From NCBI GenBank assembly GCA_001643675.2, contig LSRY02000006.1, positions 374,501-438,500 of the forward strand: a stretch of 64,000 bases of DNA, written 5' to 3'. How positions within the stretch are numbered: position 1 is the stretch's first letter; the number at the start of each line of letters is the position of its first letter. Shown in pieces: positions 52,713 through 61,937 of the stretch. The translations under genes were made by a program, and so were the position numbers. The notes below the pieces were generated by a model. It saw nothing but the letters and a program-made list of their open reading frames with translations, was not told the origin of the DNA and did no database searches. The DNA comes from Monocercomonoides exilis. Taxonomy: Eukaryota; Preaxostyla; Oxymonadida; Polymastigidae.

Positions 52713-55700
52713 ATGTCATCAGGAATATGTTATCTGGTCTTTTTCATTCATCTTCACTTCGTGCATATGTGTTCCACAGATTATGAAGAAGACAAGAAAG
52801 AAGGAACAGAGGAATTTGAAAAGGAGATATTCCAAGACAGCTTAACTTCAAATGAAATTCAAAGCAGAAATGTTTTTGAAAAAAATGCAACTGAAAGTAG
52901 ATTCCATGCTTATAGTATCCAAAAGGAAGACTTTGATGAAGAAAATAACAAAAACGAAATAAAGTGTGAAGATGAATACAGAAAAAGAAGAAAACAACTG
53001 GGAAGCGTTCATGAAGGGAAAGAACGTAGGCGTTCAAACAACGATGCTGAAAAAAGTGGAATTGAAGGAAATCTGAAAATGATGAATTCTTCAGTTCTGT
53101 ATGTTGATTTGATAATCATGGAAAGTTCAAATAAATGTTTCATTGAAGCAGAAAAGAAGAGTTGTGTTGAATTAAAAGGATGCATTTTGTCCATTGGTGA
53201 AGAAAACTCACCTTTGAAATTGACTGAAAGTTGTGCGGTTTTGGTGAATGTTTCACTCGCATCATCAACTCAACATCTTCATTCAATTCCTCCTCTTTTT
53301 TCTTCAGAACGATCAGAAAACCAGTTTGAGCATTTCGGACGTGTTTCAATGTGCTCTTCAAGTTTTTCATCCTTTTTGGTCACAAGACCTCCATTTCTCT
53401 CATCTGCATTTGTTGAGAGGATTTCACTTTCAAATTTGAATTTCTTCAATATCTCGACAACTCCAGCAAAAACAGAATCACTCTCAACTTGCCAATGTGG
53501 AAAAGCAACCTCGATGAATTCGTGTTCATTTCATTCAGTTTGTGATGCATACGATGGAGGAATTGTTCCCTCAATCAACAACCCTTTGACTTCTTTGACT
53601 GCTTCAAATACCTCATTTGTTGGATGCTGTCGGACAAGAAATGTTGAATTCATCGGGACGAAAGATGGAAAGCTGACTCCAGGAAGACAGAACGAAACAA
53701 CCAATACATCAAACACATTCATTTGGTGCGAATGGAACGGATCAATCACAACCGGAACACAAAATTCAGCTACTGACGGTGTATCAAGTGGAGGAGCAAT
53801 TTTCATGTACAACATTAATAATGGAATACTTAATGTTTCACACAGTTTGTTCAATGGATGCGTTGCATACAGCCGTGGAGGTGGAATATTATGCCATTCA
53901 CTTCAATCAGTACTTCTTAATAATAATATATTCAATGTCTGTACCGCGCAAAATTATTATGGGGGAGGATTATATGCAGGTGCTATTATCTCATGTATTC
54001 AGATAAGTGAATGCGAATTTCTCAAGTGCAAAGCTCAAAGTGAAGGAGGTGGATTGTTGCTAAATACTGTGGGTGCCTCTTGTTCTGGATGTGTTGAAGA
54101 AGAAAAAGGTGAAGGAGAGAGTGCATGCGTGTTTGAATGCTCATTTATATCTTGCACAATTGAGGATATTGCTGGTGGAGGTATATTTTGTAAAAACATA
54201 TCCTTTGCACAATTCAAAATGAGAAATGTCCAGTTTGCATTGTGTGCGGCTGGATCTCAAGGTGGTGGATTGTTTTTTTCTCCATGGCAACAATCATTTC
54301 CAAGCTACGACCATTATTTCTTTTTTCTTTTTTTCCACAAATGCAGAATCGAGTCAGCTCCATATGGTCATGATGTGCTTTATGAAGATTATTTCTATCT
54401 GTATCGGAACCTTGAGAATCCGTTTTATGAATGTTACACAACCAATACAGGCGAAAAGAGAGTGTGTTATTATTATTATTCTGATGGGAATTGGATTGAT
54501 CTTGAATCACAAAAAAAGGGTTGGTTGAAGAATGGGGTGATGGATAAATTTGTTGGAGAAACAGGAAATAATACAAACAAATGGTGTGGAGTGAATAAGT
54601 TAAAGCCTTGCAAGACAATTGGATTTGCTGTTCAAAATACAATTTTTGATGTAACCTCGAATATTATTTTGGCGGAAGGAAATCACACAAGTGAAGCAAC
54701 GACGATTGATATTGGAACAAAAAAGATTTCTGTCATTGGGAAGGGAAGGGAAACATGTTCAATTGGAACAGGAGCACTTTCATCGGTAGGAACGCTATTC
54801 AGTGTGTCAACAGGTCATCTTGGTATGAGTCATTTGAAGATTGATTGTAACTCAAATGCAAGTCCTTCTCCGAGTGTGGTTGTGGTGACTGATGGGGGTG
54901 GGTCACTCTCATTGGAGGATATTTTGATCACCATGAGCAATACTGGAGAATACGTGATATCATCATCAGTGTTTGTGGTGCTACTGTCACAGCTATCGAT
55001 TGCTGATGCGGAAATGAAAGATATGAATAATTCTCAATCTCTATTCTCTGAACCTGATCTTTCATCATCATTGTTTTCATCCTCTTCCTCTGCATTACTT
55101 TTGACAACTTCCACATCGAAAGAGAGCACATTGGCAAATATCACGGTGAAGAATGTGAAGCAAGTGAATGGGGATGGTGTGGTTGTGGCAAAATCAGTTG
55201 CTGAAGAGGAAACGTTTGTGGTGTGGAACTCCACATTTGAAGATTGTGAGTGCGAGAGAGGCAGTGGAGGTGGTCTCAAAGTCAAGCTGGAATCAGCAAC
55301 AAGCAAGTTTCAAATGGGAGAAACAGCATCATCTAGTGGAGGAACAACTTCTTTTTCTCAATGCTGTTGCAGTGGGAATGGAGGAGGAGTTTTGATGTGG
55401 CTGGCAGAAAACTCATTTGACTTTGAGATATCATCAGTGAGCTTTGTTGGTTGCGGTGCAACATTAGGAGGGAAAGATGTGTTTGCGAATGGGAGCAAGC
55501 TGGTGAGAGGGACAATAACAACCACAAAGCTGAATGTTGAACACAATGGATCTATTTACGATGAGCTGATGGGATATGACCGGAACGAGGCAGGGATGGG
55601 AATATTTCCATTGAATGTGTTTTTTGATTCATTTTCAGGAGCAGCACATGTGGGGATAAAGAAAAATGGATTTGGAGGATTTGATTCGTGGTTTTGTGGG

Positions 55701-58700
55701 CTTGACTATTTTCCATGCAAAACGATCACAAAGGCAGCACAAAACAGATTCAGCTCGTCAAAGAAGATTATTGTGTTGGATTCGGGGTTTGAGTTGGCAG
55801 AAGTTGTCTCGATGGCAGGGATATATGAGTGGGAGGTGTATTGCGGGATAAACAAGACGAACGTGAATGTGAAGGTGCTGAGTGAAATGACGTCATCGTA
55901 TTTGATAATTGTTGAGAGCAAAAGTTCAATCAAGAACATTGCATTCCAAATTCCATATCAACTGTCGAGTGCAACATCACTCATTACTTCGACAAGCTCA
56001 TCACTCACACTCACGGACTGTTCAGTTGCTCATTCCTCAGAGAGCACATCGAGTGTGGCCTTTGGATATAGTATTGTAAATGCTCAGAGCGGGAGTCTGA
56101 AAATGGATCGATTTGTGATGGAGGAAGGGCTGATATTCAATGGTCATTCGGCTGTTGAATTTTGTGAAGGAATGACAAGTGTGATCTGTTCAGGATGCAA
56201 TATCAGTGGAGTTGTGAAAAATTGTGGAGATGGAGGATGGATGAAAGGGACAGTTGGAGGGAGTGGAAAGTTGACTGTTGATGGATGCAATATGAATGGG
56301 TGCAGTTGTGTTGGAGGAAAGGGAGGAGGAATATATGTTGGATTGAAGGGAAATGGGAAAGTGGTTGTGAATGGAACGAGTGTGATTGATGGGAATAAGG
56401 CAGAGAATAATGGAGGGAATGGAGGGAATGGAGGGAGAGGAGGAGGGATGTTTGTGTTGATGGGGAGTGGGGGATGTGGATTGACAATTGGAGAGAATGT
56501 TGAGTTTTCGAAAGTGAATGGGAATGTGGCAGAATATGGGAAGGATGTGTTTGTTCATTGTGAGAGTGGAGTGTTTTTGGAGTCAAAAGTGAATACAAGC
56601 TCATTTGCATTCTTTAACTCAAGAGTCATTTCATCAGATGTGTTGAAGCTGAGTGGGAGTGAGAATGGGGATGAAAGCGGAGTGATTCCACTGTTTGTGT
56701 ATTTGTGCACGATGGGAACGAAGGTGATTGTTGATGGGAGTGGAGGAAATGGGATGGACCACAGTCATTGCGGATTTGAAGGGTTTGGCTGTTTGACAGT
56801 TGATTATTGTGCTAACTCAAGATTGAGTGAAAGTTCAAATGAAATTGAGGTTGTCTCATCTTCGTCAATAAGGGATGAAATTAAAATTTCTTTATTTGGT
56901 GTGAGTATTTCAGGCAGAATAGTGTCATCCGATGGAGAGAGGATGCAAGTGAATGTGAGTGATGGAGGATCAGATACACAAGACTGGCTTGTTGGATGTT
57001 CGAGTTCACTGACAATGAGTAGACTTTCATTTGTTGTGAAAGGTCAGATGAATCCAAGGAGAAGTGCATTCATCCATTCAACATCAACACTCAATATGAC
57101 GAACTGTTCAGTCTCATTTGAGAGCGGGGCATTGACTAATGGAAAGATCGGATATAATGTGATAAACATTGAGGGTGGAGAACTGATTGTTGATGGATTT
57201 GTGATGGAAGGGGGAGTGACAATGAATGAGAAATCTCCAATATCAATAACAAGTGGAGTGAAATTGGAGATGAATAACAGCCAAATGAGTGGAGTGGAAG
57301 TGATAGGAGAAGATGGGGGATGTTTGAATGTTGAAATGAAGGAAGGTGGATGTGTGAAAATTGAATTGAGCAATTTGTCCTCGATCTGCTCAGGTGGAAG
57401 TGGGATGAAAGGGGGAGGGATGATGATATCAGTGAAGAATGGAGGGAGTTTGGAAATGAAAAATGTGAATTTGTCTGAATGTGAAGTTCCATCAGAGGAT
57501 AGTTCAGAGAAAAAAGGAGGATTAGGAGGAGCGGTATTCGCTGAACTGCCTGATCAAATGGGATCATTTGTGCTCGAAGGAATGAAATTTGAGGGATGTG
57601 ATGCCTGGAAAGGGAAGAACATGTTTGTTTCAGGATGGGTTCTGAGCAAGATTGTGAACAAGGAGCACTTCAAATGGGAGATAAAGGAAGAAGAGTTGGG
57701 ATCATTGGATGAGCTGTGTGGATGGGAGAGGAAGACAACAGGAGAGGGATATGTGATTCCATTGGTTGTGTATTTGTGGAGTAATTGGAGTGGAGATGGG
57801 TTTGTTTCGAAAGATGGAGGAGGAGACTTCAGCGGGTGTGGGTTTTCTGAGGCACCATGTTCATCGATTGACCACTTGATATCACTGAGATATGAACCAC
57901 TTAGAGAAGGGGAATCACACATCAGCATTGCAGGATCAGGGTTTCTGAGTCATTCCATATCATTTTCTTCTTCTTCATCATCTCCACCAACTTCACCTGA
58001 TTCAGAGTCACAAAAAATGGTGATTGAAGGAACAAAGAAAGGCACAGCAGTGATTATCAGCGATGAAGATGAGAATGATGCAAATGGCAGTCCATTTATA
58101 TCATCTGGCGTGAGTCTGATACTGACAAATTTGTCATTCTCAAATCCAAATCCAAACAGTCATCATGAGATATTGATCGAATCATCCGGAGCAAACATCT
58201 GTTTGTCAGTCGTGGATTGCTCGTTTGTCTCATTGAATGGAATGGCAGATGCAGGGTTTTGTGTGATGAAAGTGAATGGAGGGAGAGTTGTCGTTCAAGG
58301 ATGTTCGTTAGATGCAGATGGTGAGTTGAGAGGGTTCATCGCTTTCAGTGCAACAGCAACAAGGGAGGCGATTGTGGAGGATGCGAACATCTCGAATGTT
58401 GGGGTGAAAGAAAGAAGTCTGATATCGATGTTTGAGGATGAGCAGACGAATGGGATGAAAACCAAAAGAGGGATAAGCAGGGGAGAAAACAGGCATTCAA
58501 ACAACGAAAAAGTGGTGATAAAAGTGAATGGGTCTTCGTTCACAAACATCACAAATGGAGAAAACAGAGCAGGGATGTTGAGTGTGGATTCATTTGAGTG
58601 TGCGATGGAGTGTGTGTTGGAGGGGTGTTCGGTTTCGAGCTGCAGGAGTGAAATGTGCGAGGAAGGAGGAGGGATGAAAGTGTGTCTGAAGAGAGGAGAA

Positions 58701-61700
58701 TCAGAAGTGAGAGTTGTTGGATGTTCGCTGGGGATGTGTTCGTGCTCCGGGGTGAAGGGAAGAGGAGGAGGGGTGATGGTTGATGCACTTGACCCGAATG
58801 AGGGTGGAGCCAGTGGATTTGGGCCTGTTGGGATAAGGATGGAGAATGTGAGGTTTTGGGGGAACGAGGCATTTGTGGGGAAGGATGTGTTCATCAGATG
58901 CGAATCGATTGCCAAACAGATCAATGAGACATTGTTTGTGCTGGATCTCAGCCAGGATGCCCTGAAATCCTCCAACTCCATCTGTGGGTCAGACAAGGAA
59001 AGGAATGATGTTGATCTGATCCCTCTGATCACATTCTATTACGGCCAGCAGGTGTTTGTCTCATTGAGTGGAAGAGATGACAGACAATGTGGGACACAGA
59101 ACAATCCTTGCCTGAGCATTGGCAGCGCTGTGAAGCACATTCAAAGAGGCATTGCAAATATGCTTCTGATTGATGGAGAAGGGGCAATTGGGGGAGAGTG
59201 TGTGATTGGGGATATGAATGTGAAGAGTCTGAAGAAGACTCAATCCACAATCCATCTTGAAGGAAAGATGGAGGTTGTGGGGGATGAAGGGAGTGTGGTT
59301 GTGTTTGTGAATGAGAGTGCTGTGGAGAAATGTGAATTCTTGTTTGGGTTGAGCTTTGAATCAGAGCATTCATGCATTGTGAAAGTGAAGAATGGAACAT
59401 TGGGGGTGAGCGAGTGTTGGTGGAAGAGTGTTGGAATGATGATGCTTTTGAACAGCACAATTGTGGAAGTGGAGGGGGGAGAGCTGGAGATGGAGAAATG
59501 TGTTGTCAGCTGTGTTTCCACTTCACGAGAGATATTGTCCGTCTGTGAAGGGAGCAAGGCTGCGATATATCAGCTGAGGATGAGCGATATCGAGAGCGAG
59601 GATGGAGGGATTGTTGATGCGAATAAAGCAAAGATGGAGGCGAAGGAGATGTCGATGAGCAACATCACCAGACAGAACAGAGGGAGCATTGTGAAGATCG
59701 TGGAATGTGCAGAAAGAGTGGATTTGATGAATTGCTCGATGAGGATGTGTTTGGGAAAAGAAGAGAGAGGATGGATGGTGAGCGTGTGGAACTGTGAGCG
59801 TGTGAATGTTGATTGTTGTGAGTTTGATGGAGAAGAGGGAGAGAATGAAGAAAGAACAAGAAATGAGCAGAATGAAGGAGAAAAAAGAGAGGAGATATGC
59901 AAATGGAATGGGTCAATGGTTGAATTTGAGAAGAGTGAAGTGGAGATGAAAGTGACTTCGATGAGAAACAGCAAGAATGGGGGATTGTCAGTGAGTGGAG
60001 GAAATGTGGTGATTGAGAAAGGAGAGTTTGTGAACAACAATCCATCGATTGGAAAATATCCCTCAGCTCGGAGAAACATATTGTGTTTGGATTCTGCTCA
60101 GCTGAATATCATGAGCTTGAAGGGAGGAGACGGAGTGAAGGATGATTCATCAATGTGGATTCTGAATGATGGATGCAGTTTGATGGGGATTGTTGAGGAG
60201 CGAGCATCACCATTGTTCATCCCCACACTCCGATCGGTGGAGACAGAGGAGAAGGAAGGGGTGCTGGATGTTGTGTTCAGGGGCACACTTCTTCTGCCGT
60301 GCAACCTGTCGTTTCGGGTTGTTTCGTCGGTGGGGGATGTGGAGCTGGTGGAGACACACGAGATAAGTGAGTCTGGGTTTGTGAGTGAAGAGGAAGTTCG
60401 TGGCACAATTGGGTTGGAGATGGTCAGAGGAGCAGAGGCGAGTGCGGAAGTGAGGGTGTGCATCTTGTTTGGAGATGGCCATTCTCCCTCGGCAACTGAG
60501 TCATTCATCCTGAAGAACAGGAGCGAGGTTGAATCGAAGGGAGATGAAAGGATTGTTGAAGGTGGAAAAGAAGGGAAATCGATATGGCCAATCATTGTTG
60601 TTATATTGGCTGTGATGTTTCTAATTGTTTTCGTTGTTTCGATTGCATTGGCGGTCAGATGGAGAAAGGTTAAAAATGAAGCAGAAGATCTGAGAGAGAT
60701 TGTGAATGATAACATCAGAAAGGATCCGAAGGCGTTTGAGATGGTGACGATGGAGATGTCGCCTGAGGAGCAGTGGAGAAGAGCTGAGAAGGAGGCAGAG
60801 AAGAAGAATGAAGAGAGGATCAAGAAGAGGGTGTATGGGAAGCAGATGCAGCACTCGGAATCATCAGAGCATCTTCTATCTGAGAGCGGATCGACTGAAT
60901 ATATCCTTGGAAGAGACTCAGACAAGATCCCTCAATGGATGCTCGAGAAGGTTGATGAGAAAGAGGAAGAAGAAGTGGAAACAAGGAAGAGAACACCATC
61001 TCCATCCATTTCATCCATTTCATCCACTTCAACCACTGATTCAGATTCCACTTTTGTTCGGAGAGAGGATCTGTGCCCAACCACTTCATCGATGTCGAAT
61101 CTGGTGGATGCAATGGCATGTTCGTCTCCTCATGAGAAATTGATTGTGGATCTGAGGGATTCTCTGTTCATGTTGCTCCATGGAAGGAATAAGACAAAAG
61201 AGATGGCGATTGGCACTTTGCAGGAAAGAGAACAAACAGCTGCTCAGATCCTGTTCTGGGTGGCAAATGGAGCTCTTCATTCATTTGACGAGATGGAAAA
61301 TCCTCTTTCTTCTCTTTCCAGTTTGAGCCCTCACATTGTGCTGTTCTCTGAGCACATGGTCATCTGCATCGTGATGCATTCTGACTTATTATCAGAAGAT
61401 TCAGATTCCTCATCCATCTCTTCGTCAACAATTGTGACATCTGCAAGTGATAATGATGATGATGATGACTCCCTTCCCTCGTCTGCCTTTGAGGATGAGG
61501 ATGACTTCAAGAAAGAGTGTCTGAGGTGGAAGGCACCTGAGTTGCTGATCAACAAGAAGATGGGGGCAACCAAGGAATCGGTGGCATTTTCGATTGGGAT
61601 GATGCTGTGGGAGTGTTTAACTCTAAATATTCCGTTTGGAGAGTATGAGGCAGAGGTGGCAGGGCAGAAGATTGTGAATGGGGAGAGGCCAGCCCTGGGC

Positions 61701-61937
61701 AGCGCGGAGCAATCATCGTTCTGCTCTGTGGTTGAAAACTGCCTCAACAGCCTTTCGCAGAAGCGCCCATCCCTCGCAACCCTCAAAAGAGAGCTCTTCC
61801 AGCATTTTCCTCCGGGAGCGATGGTCCTCACAGCCTCAGATGCCATCGATCGCACAATGGATAGCCAGCAGTCTGGAAGAGGTGCTTCGAGTGAACTTGC
61901 TTGCAGCGAAAGCGAAATACTTGAAAATCGCTGCTGA
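52713..61937 (+). CDS. Second giant Pmp-like beta-helix membrane receptor with a C-terminal pseudokinase
   Basis: Single exon, 3,074 residues, starting at an ATG followed by a signal peptide (GICYLVFFIHLHFVHMC). After a charged leader, GGG-rich beta-helix repeats occur throughout (GGGILCHSL, GGGLYAGAIISC, GKGGGIYVGLKG, GRGGGMFVL). Five large units open with caps at about residues 625 (CGVNKLKPCKTI), 995 (CGLDYFPCKTI), 1353 (CGFEGFGCLTV), 1709 (CGFSEAPCSSI) and 2126 (CGTQNNPCLSI), spaced about 356-417 residues apart. The transmembrane helix is at about 2624-2648, identical to the 22.3 kb paralog. The tail has RWKAPELL (about 2938), SIGMMLWECLTLNIPF and RPSLATLKRELF, but no HRD, DFG or catalytic lysine. 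A Ser/Asp-rich insert sits where an activation loop would be. The extreme C-terminus differs from the paralog and is longer. Role inferred: a surface receptor or adhesin signalling through a non-catalytic kinase fold. Confidence 0.85.
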   Translation: MSSGICYLVFFIHLHFVHMCSTDYEEDKKEGTEEFEKEIFQDSLTSNEIQSRNVFEKNATESRFHAYSIQKEDFDEENNKNEIKCEDEYRKRRKQLGSVHEGKERRRSNNDAEKSGIEGNLKMMNSSVLYVDLIIMESSNKCFIEAEKKSCVELKGCILSIGEENSPLKLTESCAVLVNVSLASSTQHLHSIPPLFSSERSENQFEHFGRVSMCSSSFSSFLVTRPPFLSSAFVERISLSNLNFFNISTTPAKTESLSTCQCGKATSMNSCSFHSVCDAYDGGIVPSINNPLTSLTASNTSFVGCCRTRNVEFIGTKDGKLTPGRQNETTNTSNTFIWCEWNGSITTGTQNSATDGVSSGGAIFMYNINNGILNVSHSLFNGCVAYSRGGGILCHSLQSVLLNNNIFNVCTAQNYYGGGLYAGAIISCIQISECEFLKCKAQSEGGGLLLNTVGASCSGCVEEEKGEGESACVFECSFISCTIEDIAGGGIFCKNISFAQFKMRNVQFALCAAGSQGGGLFFSPWQQSFPSYDHYFFFLFFHKCRIESAPYGHDVLYEDYFYLYRNLENPFYECYTTNTGEKRVCYYYYSDGNWIDLESQKKGWLKNGVMDKFVGETGNNTNKWCGVNKLKPCKTIGFAVQNTIFDVTSNIILAEGNHTSEATTIDIGTKKISVIGKGRETCSIGTGALSSVGTLFSVSTGHLGMSHLKIDCNSNASPSPSVVVVTDGGGSLSLEDILITMSNTGEYVISSSVFVVLLSQLSIADAEMKDMNNSQSLFSEPDLSSSLFSSSSSALLLTTSTSKESTLANITVKNVKQVNGDGVVVAKSVAEEETFVVWNSTFEDCECERGSGGGLKVKLESATSKFQMGETASSSGGTTSFSQCCCSGNGGGVLMWLAENSFDFEISSVSFVGCGATLGGKDVFANGSKLVRGTITTTKLNVEHNGSIYDELMGYDRNEAGMGIFPLNVFFDSFSGAAHVGIKKNGFGGFDSWFCGLDYFPCKTITKAAQNRFSSSKKIIVLDSGFELAEVVSMAGIYEWEVYCGINKTNVNVKVLSEMTSSYLIIVESKSSIKNIAFQIPYQLSSATSLITSTSSSLTLTDCSVAHSSESTSSVAFGYSIVNAQSGSLKMDRFVMEEGLIFNGHSAVEFCEGMTSVICSGCNISGVVKNCGDGGWMKGTVGGSGKLTVDGCNMNGCSCVGGKGGGIYVGLKGNGKVVVNGTSVIDGNKAENNGGNGGNGGRGGGMFVLMGSGGCGLTIGENVEFSKVNGNVAEYGKDVFVHCESGVFLESKVNTSSFAFFNSRVISSDVLKLSGSENGDESGVIPLFVYLCTMGTKVIVDGSGGNGMDHSHCGFEGFGCLTVDYCANSRLSESSNEIEVVSSSSIRDEIKISLFGVSISGRIVSSDGERMQVNVSDGGSDTQDWLVGCSSSLTMSRLSFVVKGQMNPRRSAFIHSTSTLNMTNCSVSFESGALTNGKIGYNVINIEGGELIVDGFVMEGGVTMNEKSPISITSGVKLEMNNSQMSGVEVIGEDGGCLNVEMKEGGCVKIELSNLSSICSGGSGMKGGGMMISVKNGGSLEMKNVNLSECEVPSEDSSEKKGGLGGAVFAELPDQMGSFVLEGMKFEGCDAWKGKNMFVSGWVLSKIVNKEHFKWEIKEEELGSLDELCGWERKTTGEGYVIPLVVYLWSNWSGDGFVSKDGGGDFSGCGFSEAPCSSIDHLISLRYEPLREGESHISIAGSGFLSHSISFSSSSSSPPTSPDSESQKMVIEGTKKGTAVIISDEDENDANGSPFISSGVSLILTNLSFSNPNPNSHHEILIESSGANICLSVVDCSFVSLNGMADAGFCVMKVNGGRVVVQGCSLDADGELRGFIAFSATATREAIVEDANISNVGVKERSLISMFEDEQTNGMKTKRGISRGENRHSNNEKVVIKVNGSSFTNITNGENRAGMLSVDSFECAMECVLEGCSVSSCRSEMCEEGGGMKVCLKRGESEVRVVGCSLGMCSCSGVKGRGGGVMVDALDPNEGGASGFGPVGIRMENVRFWGNEAFVGKDVFIRCESIAKQINETLFVLDLSQDALKSSNSICGSDKERNDVDLIPLITFYYGQQVFVSLSGRDDRQCGTQNNPCLSIGSAVKHIQRGIANMLLIDGEGAIGGECVIGDMNVKSLKKTQSTIHLEGKMEVVGDEGSVVVFVNESAVEKCEFLFGLSFESEHSCIVKVKNGTLGVSECWWKSVGMMMLLNSTIVEVEGGELEMEKCVVSCVSTSREILSVCEGSKAAIYQLRMSDIESEDGGIVDANKAKMEAKEMSMSNITRQNRGSIVKIVECAERVDLMNCSMRMCLGKEERGWMVSVWNCERVNVDCCEFDGEEGENEERTRNEQNEGEKREEICKWNGSMVEFEKSEVEMKVTSMRNSKNGGLSVSGGNVVIEKGEFVNNNPSIGKYPSARRNILCLDSAQLNIMSLKGGDGVKDDSSMWILNDGCSLMGIVEERASPLFIPTLRSVETEEKEGVLDVVFRGTLLLPCNLSFRVVSSVGDVELVETHEISESGFVSEEEVRGTIGLEMVRGAEASAEVRVCILFGDGHSPSATESFILKNRSEVESKGDERIVEGGKEGKSIWPIIVVILAVMFLIVFVVSIALAVRWRKVKNEAEDLREIVNDNIRKDPKAFEMVTMEMSPEEQWRRAEKEAEKKNEERIKKRVYGKQMQHSESSEHLLSESGSTEYILGRDSDKIPQWMLEKVDEKEEEEVETRKRTPSPSISSISSTSTTDSDSTFVRREDLCPTTSSMSNLVDAMACSSPHEKLIVDLRDSLFMLLHGRNKTKEMAIGTLQEREQTAAQILFWVANGALHSFDEMENPLSSLSSLSPHIVLFSEHMVICIVMHSDLLSEDSDSSSISSSTIVTSASDNDDDDDSLPSSAFEDEDDFKKECLRWKAPELLINKKMGATKESVAFSIGMMLWECLTLNIPFGEYEAEVAGQKIVNGERPALGSAEQSSFCSVVENCLNSLSQKRPSLATLKRELFQHFPPGAMVLTASDAIDRTMDSQQSGRGASSELACSESEILENRC
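59982..60943 (+). repeat. Block nearly identical to 28140-29101
   Basis: Partner of the block in the 22.3 kb gene, aligned without gaps. About 500 bp (60,443-60,943) show no difference by eye. Just downstream an acidic linker differs in length, and the pseudokinase part shows many synonymous changes. Confidence 0.85.

Noticed and set aside
58295-59032. Minus-strand frame of 245 codons
   Set aside because: Antisense shadow of the beta-helix coding region; no independent coding evidence.
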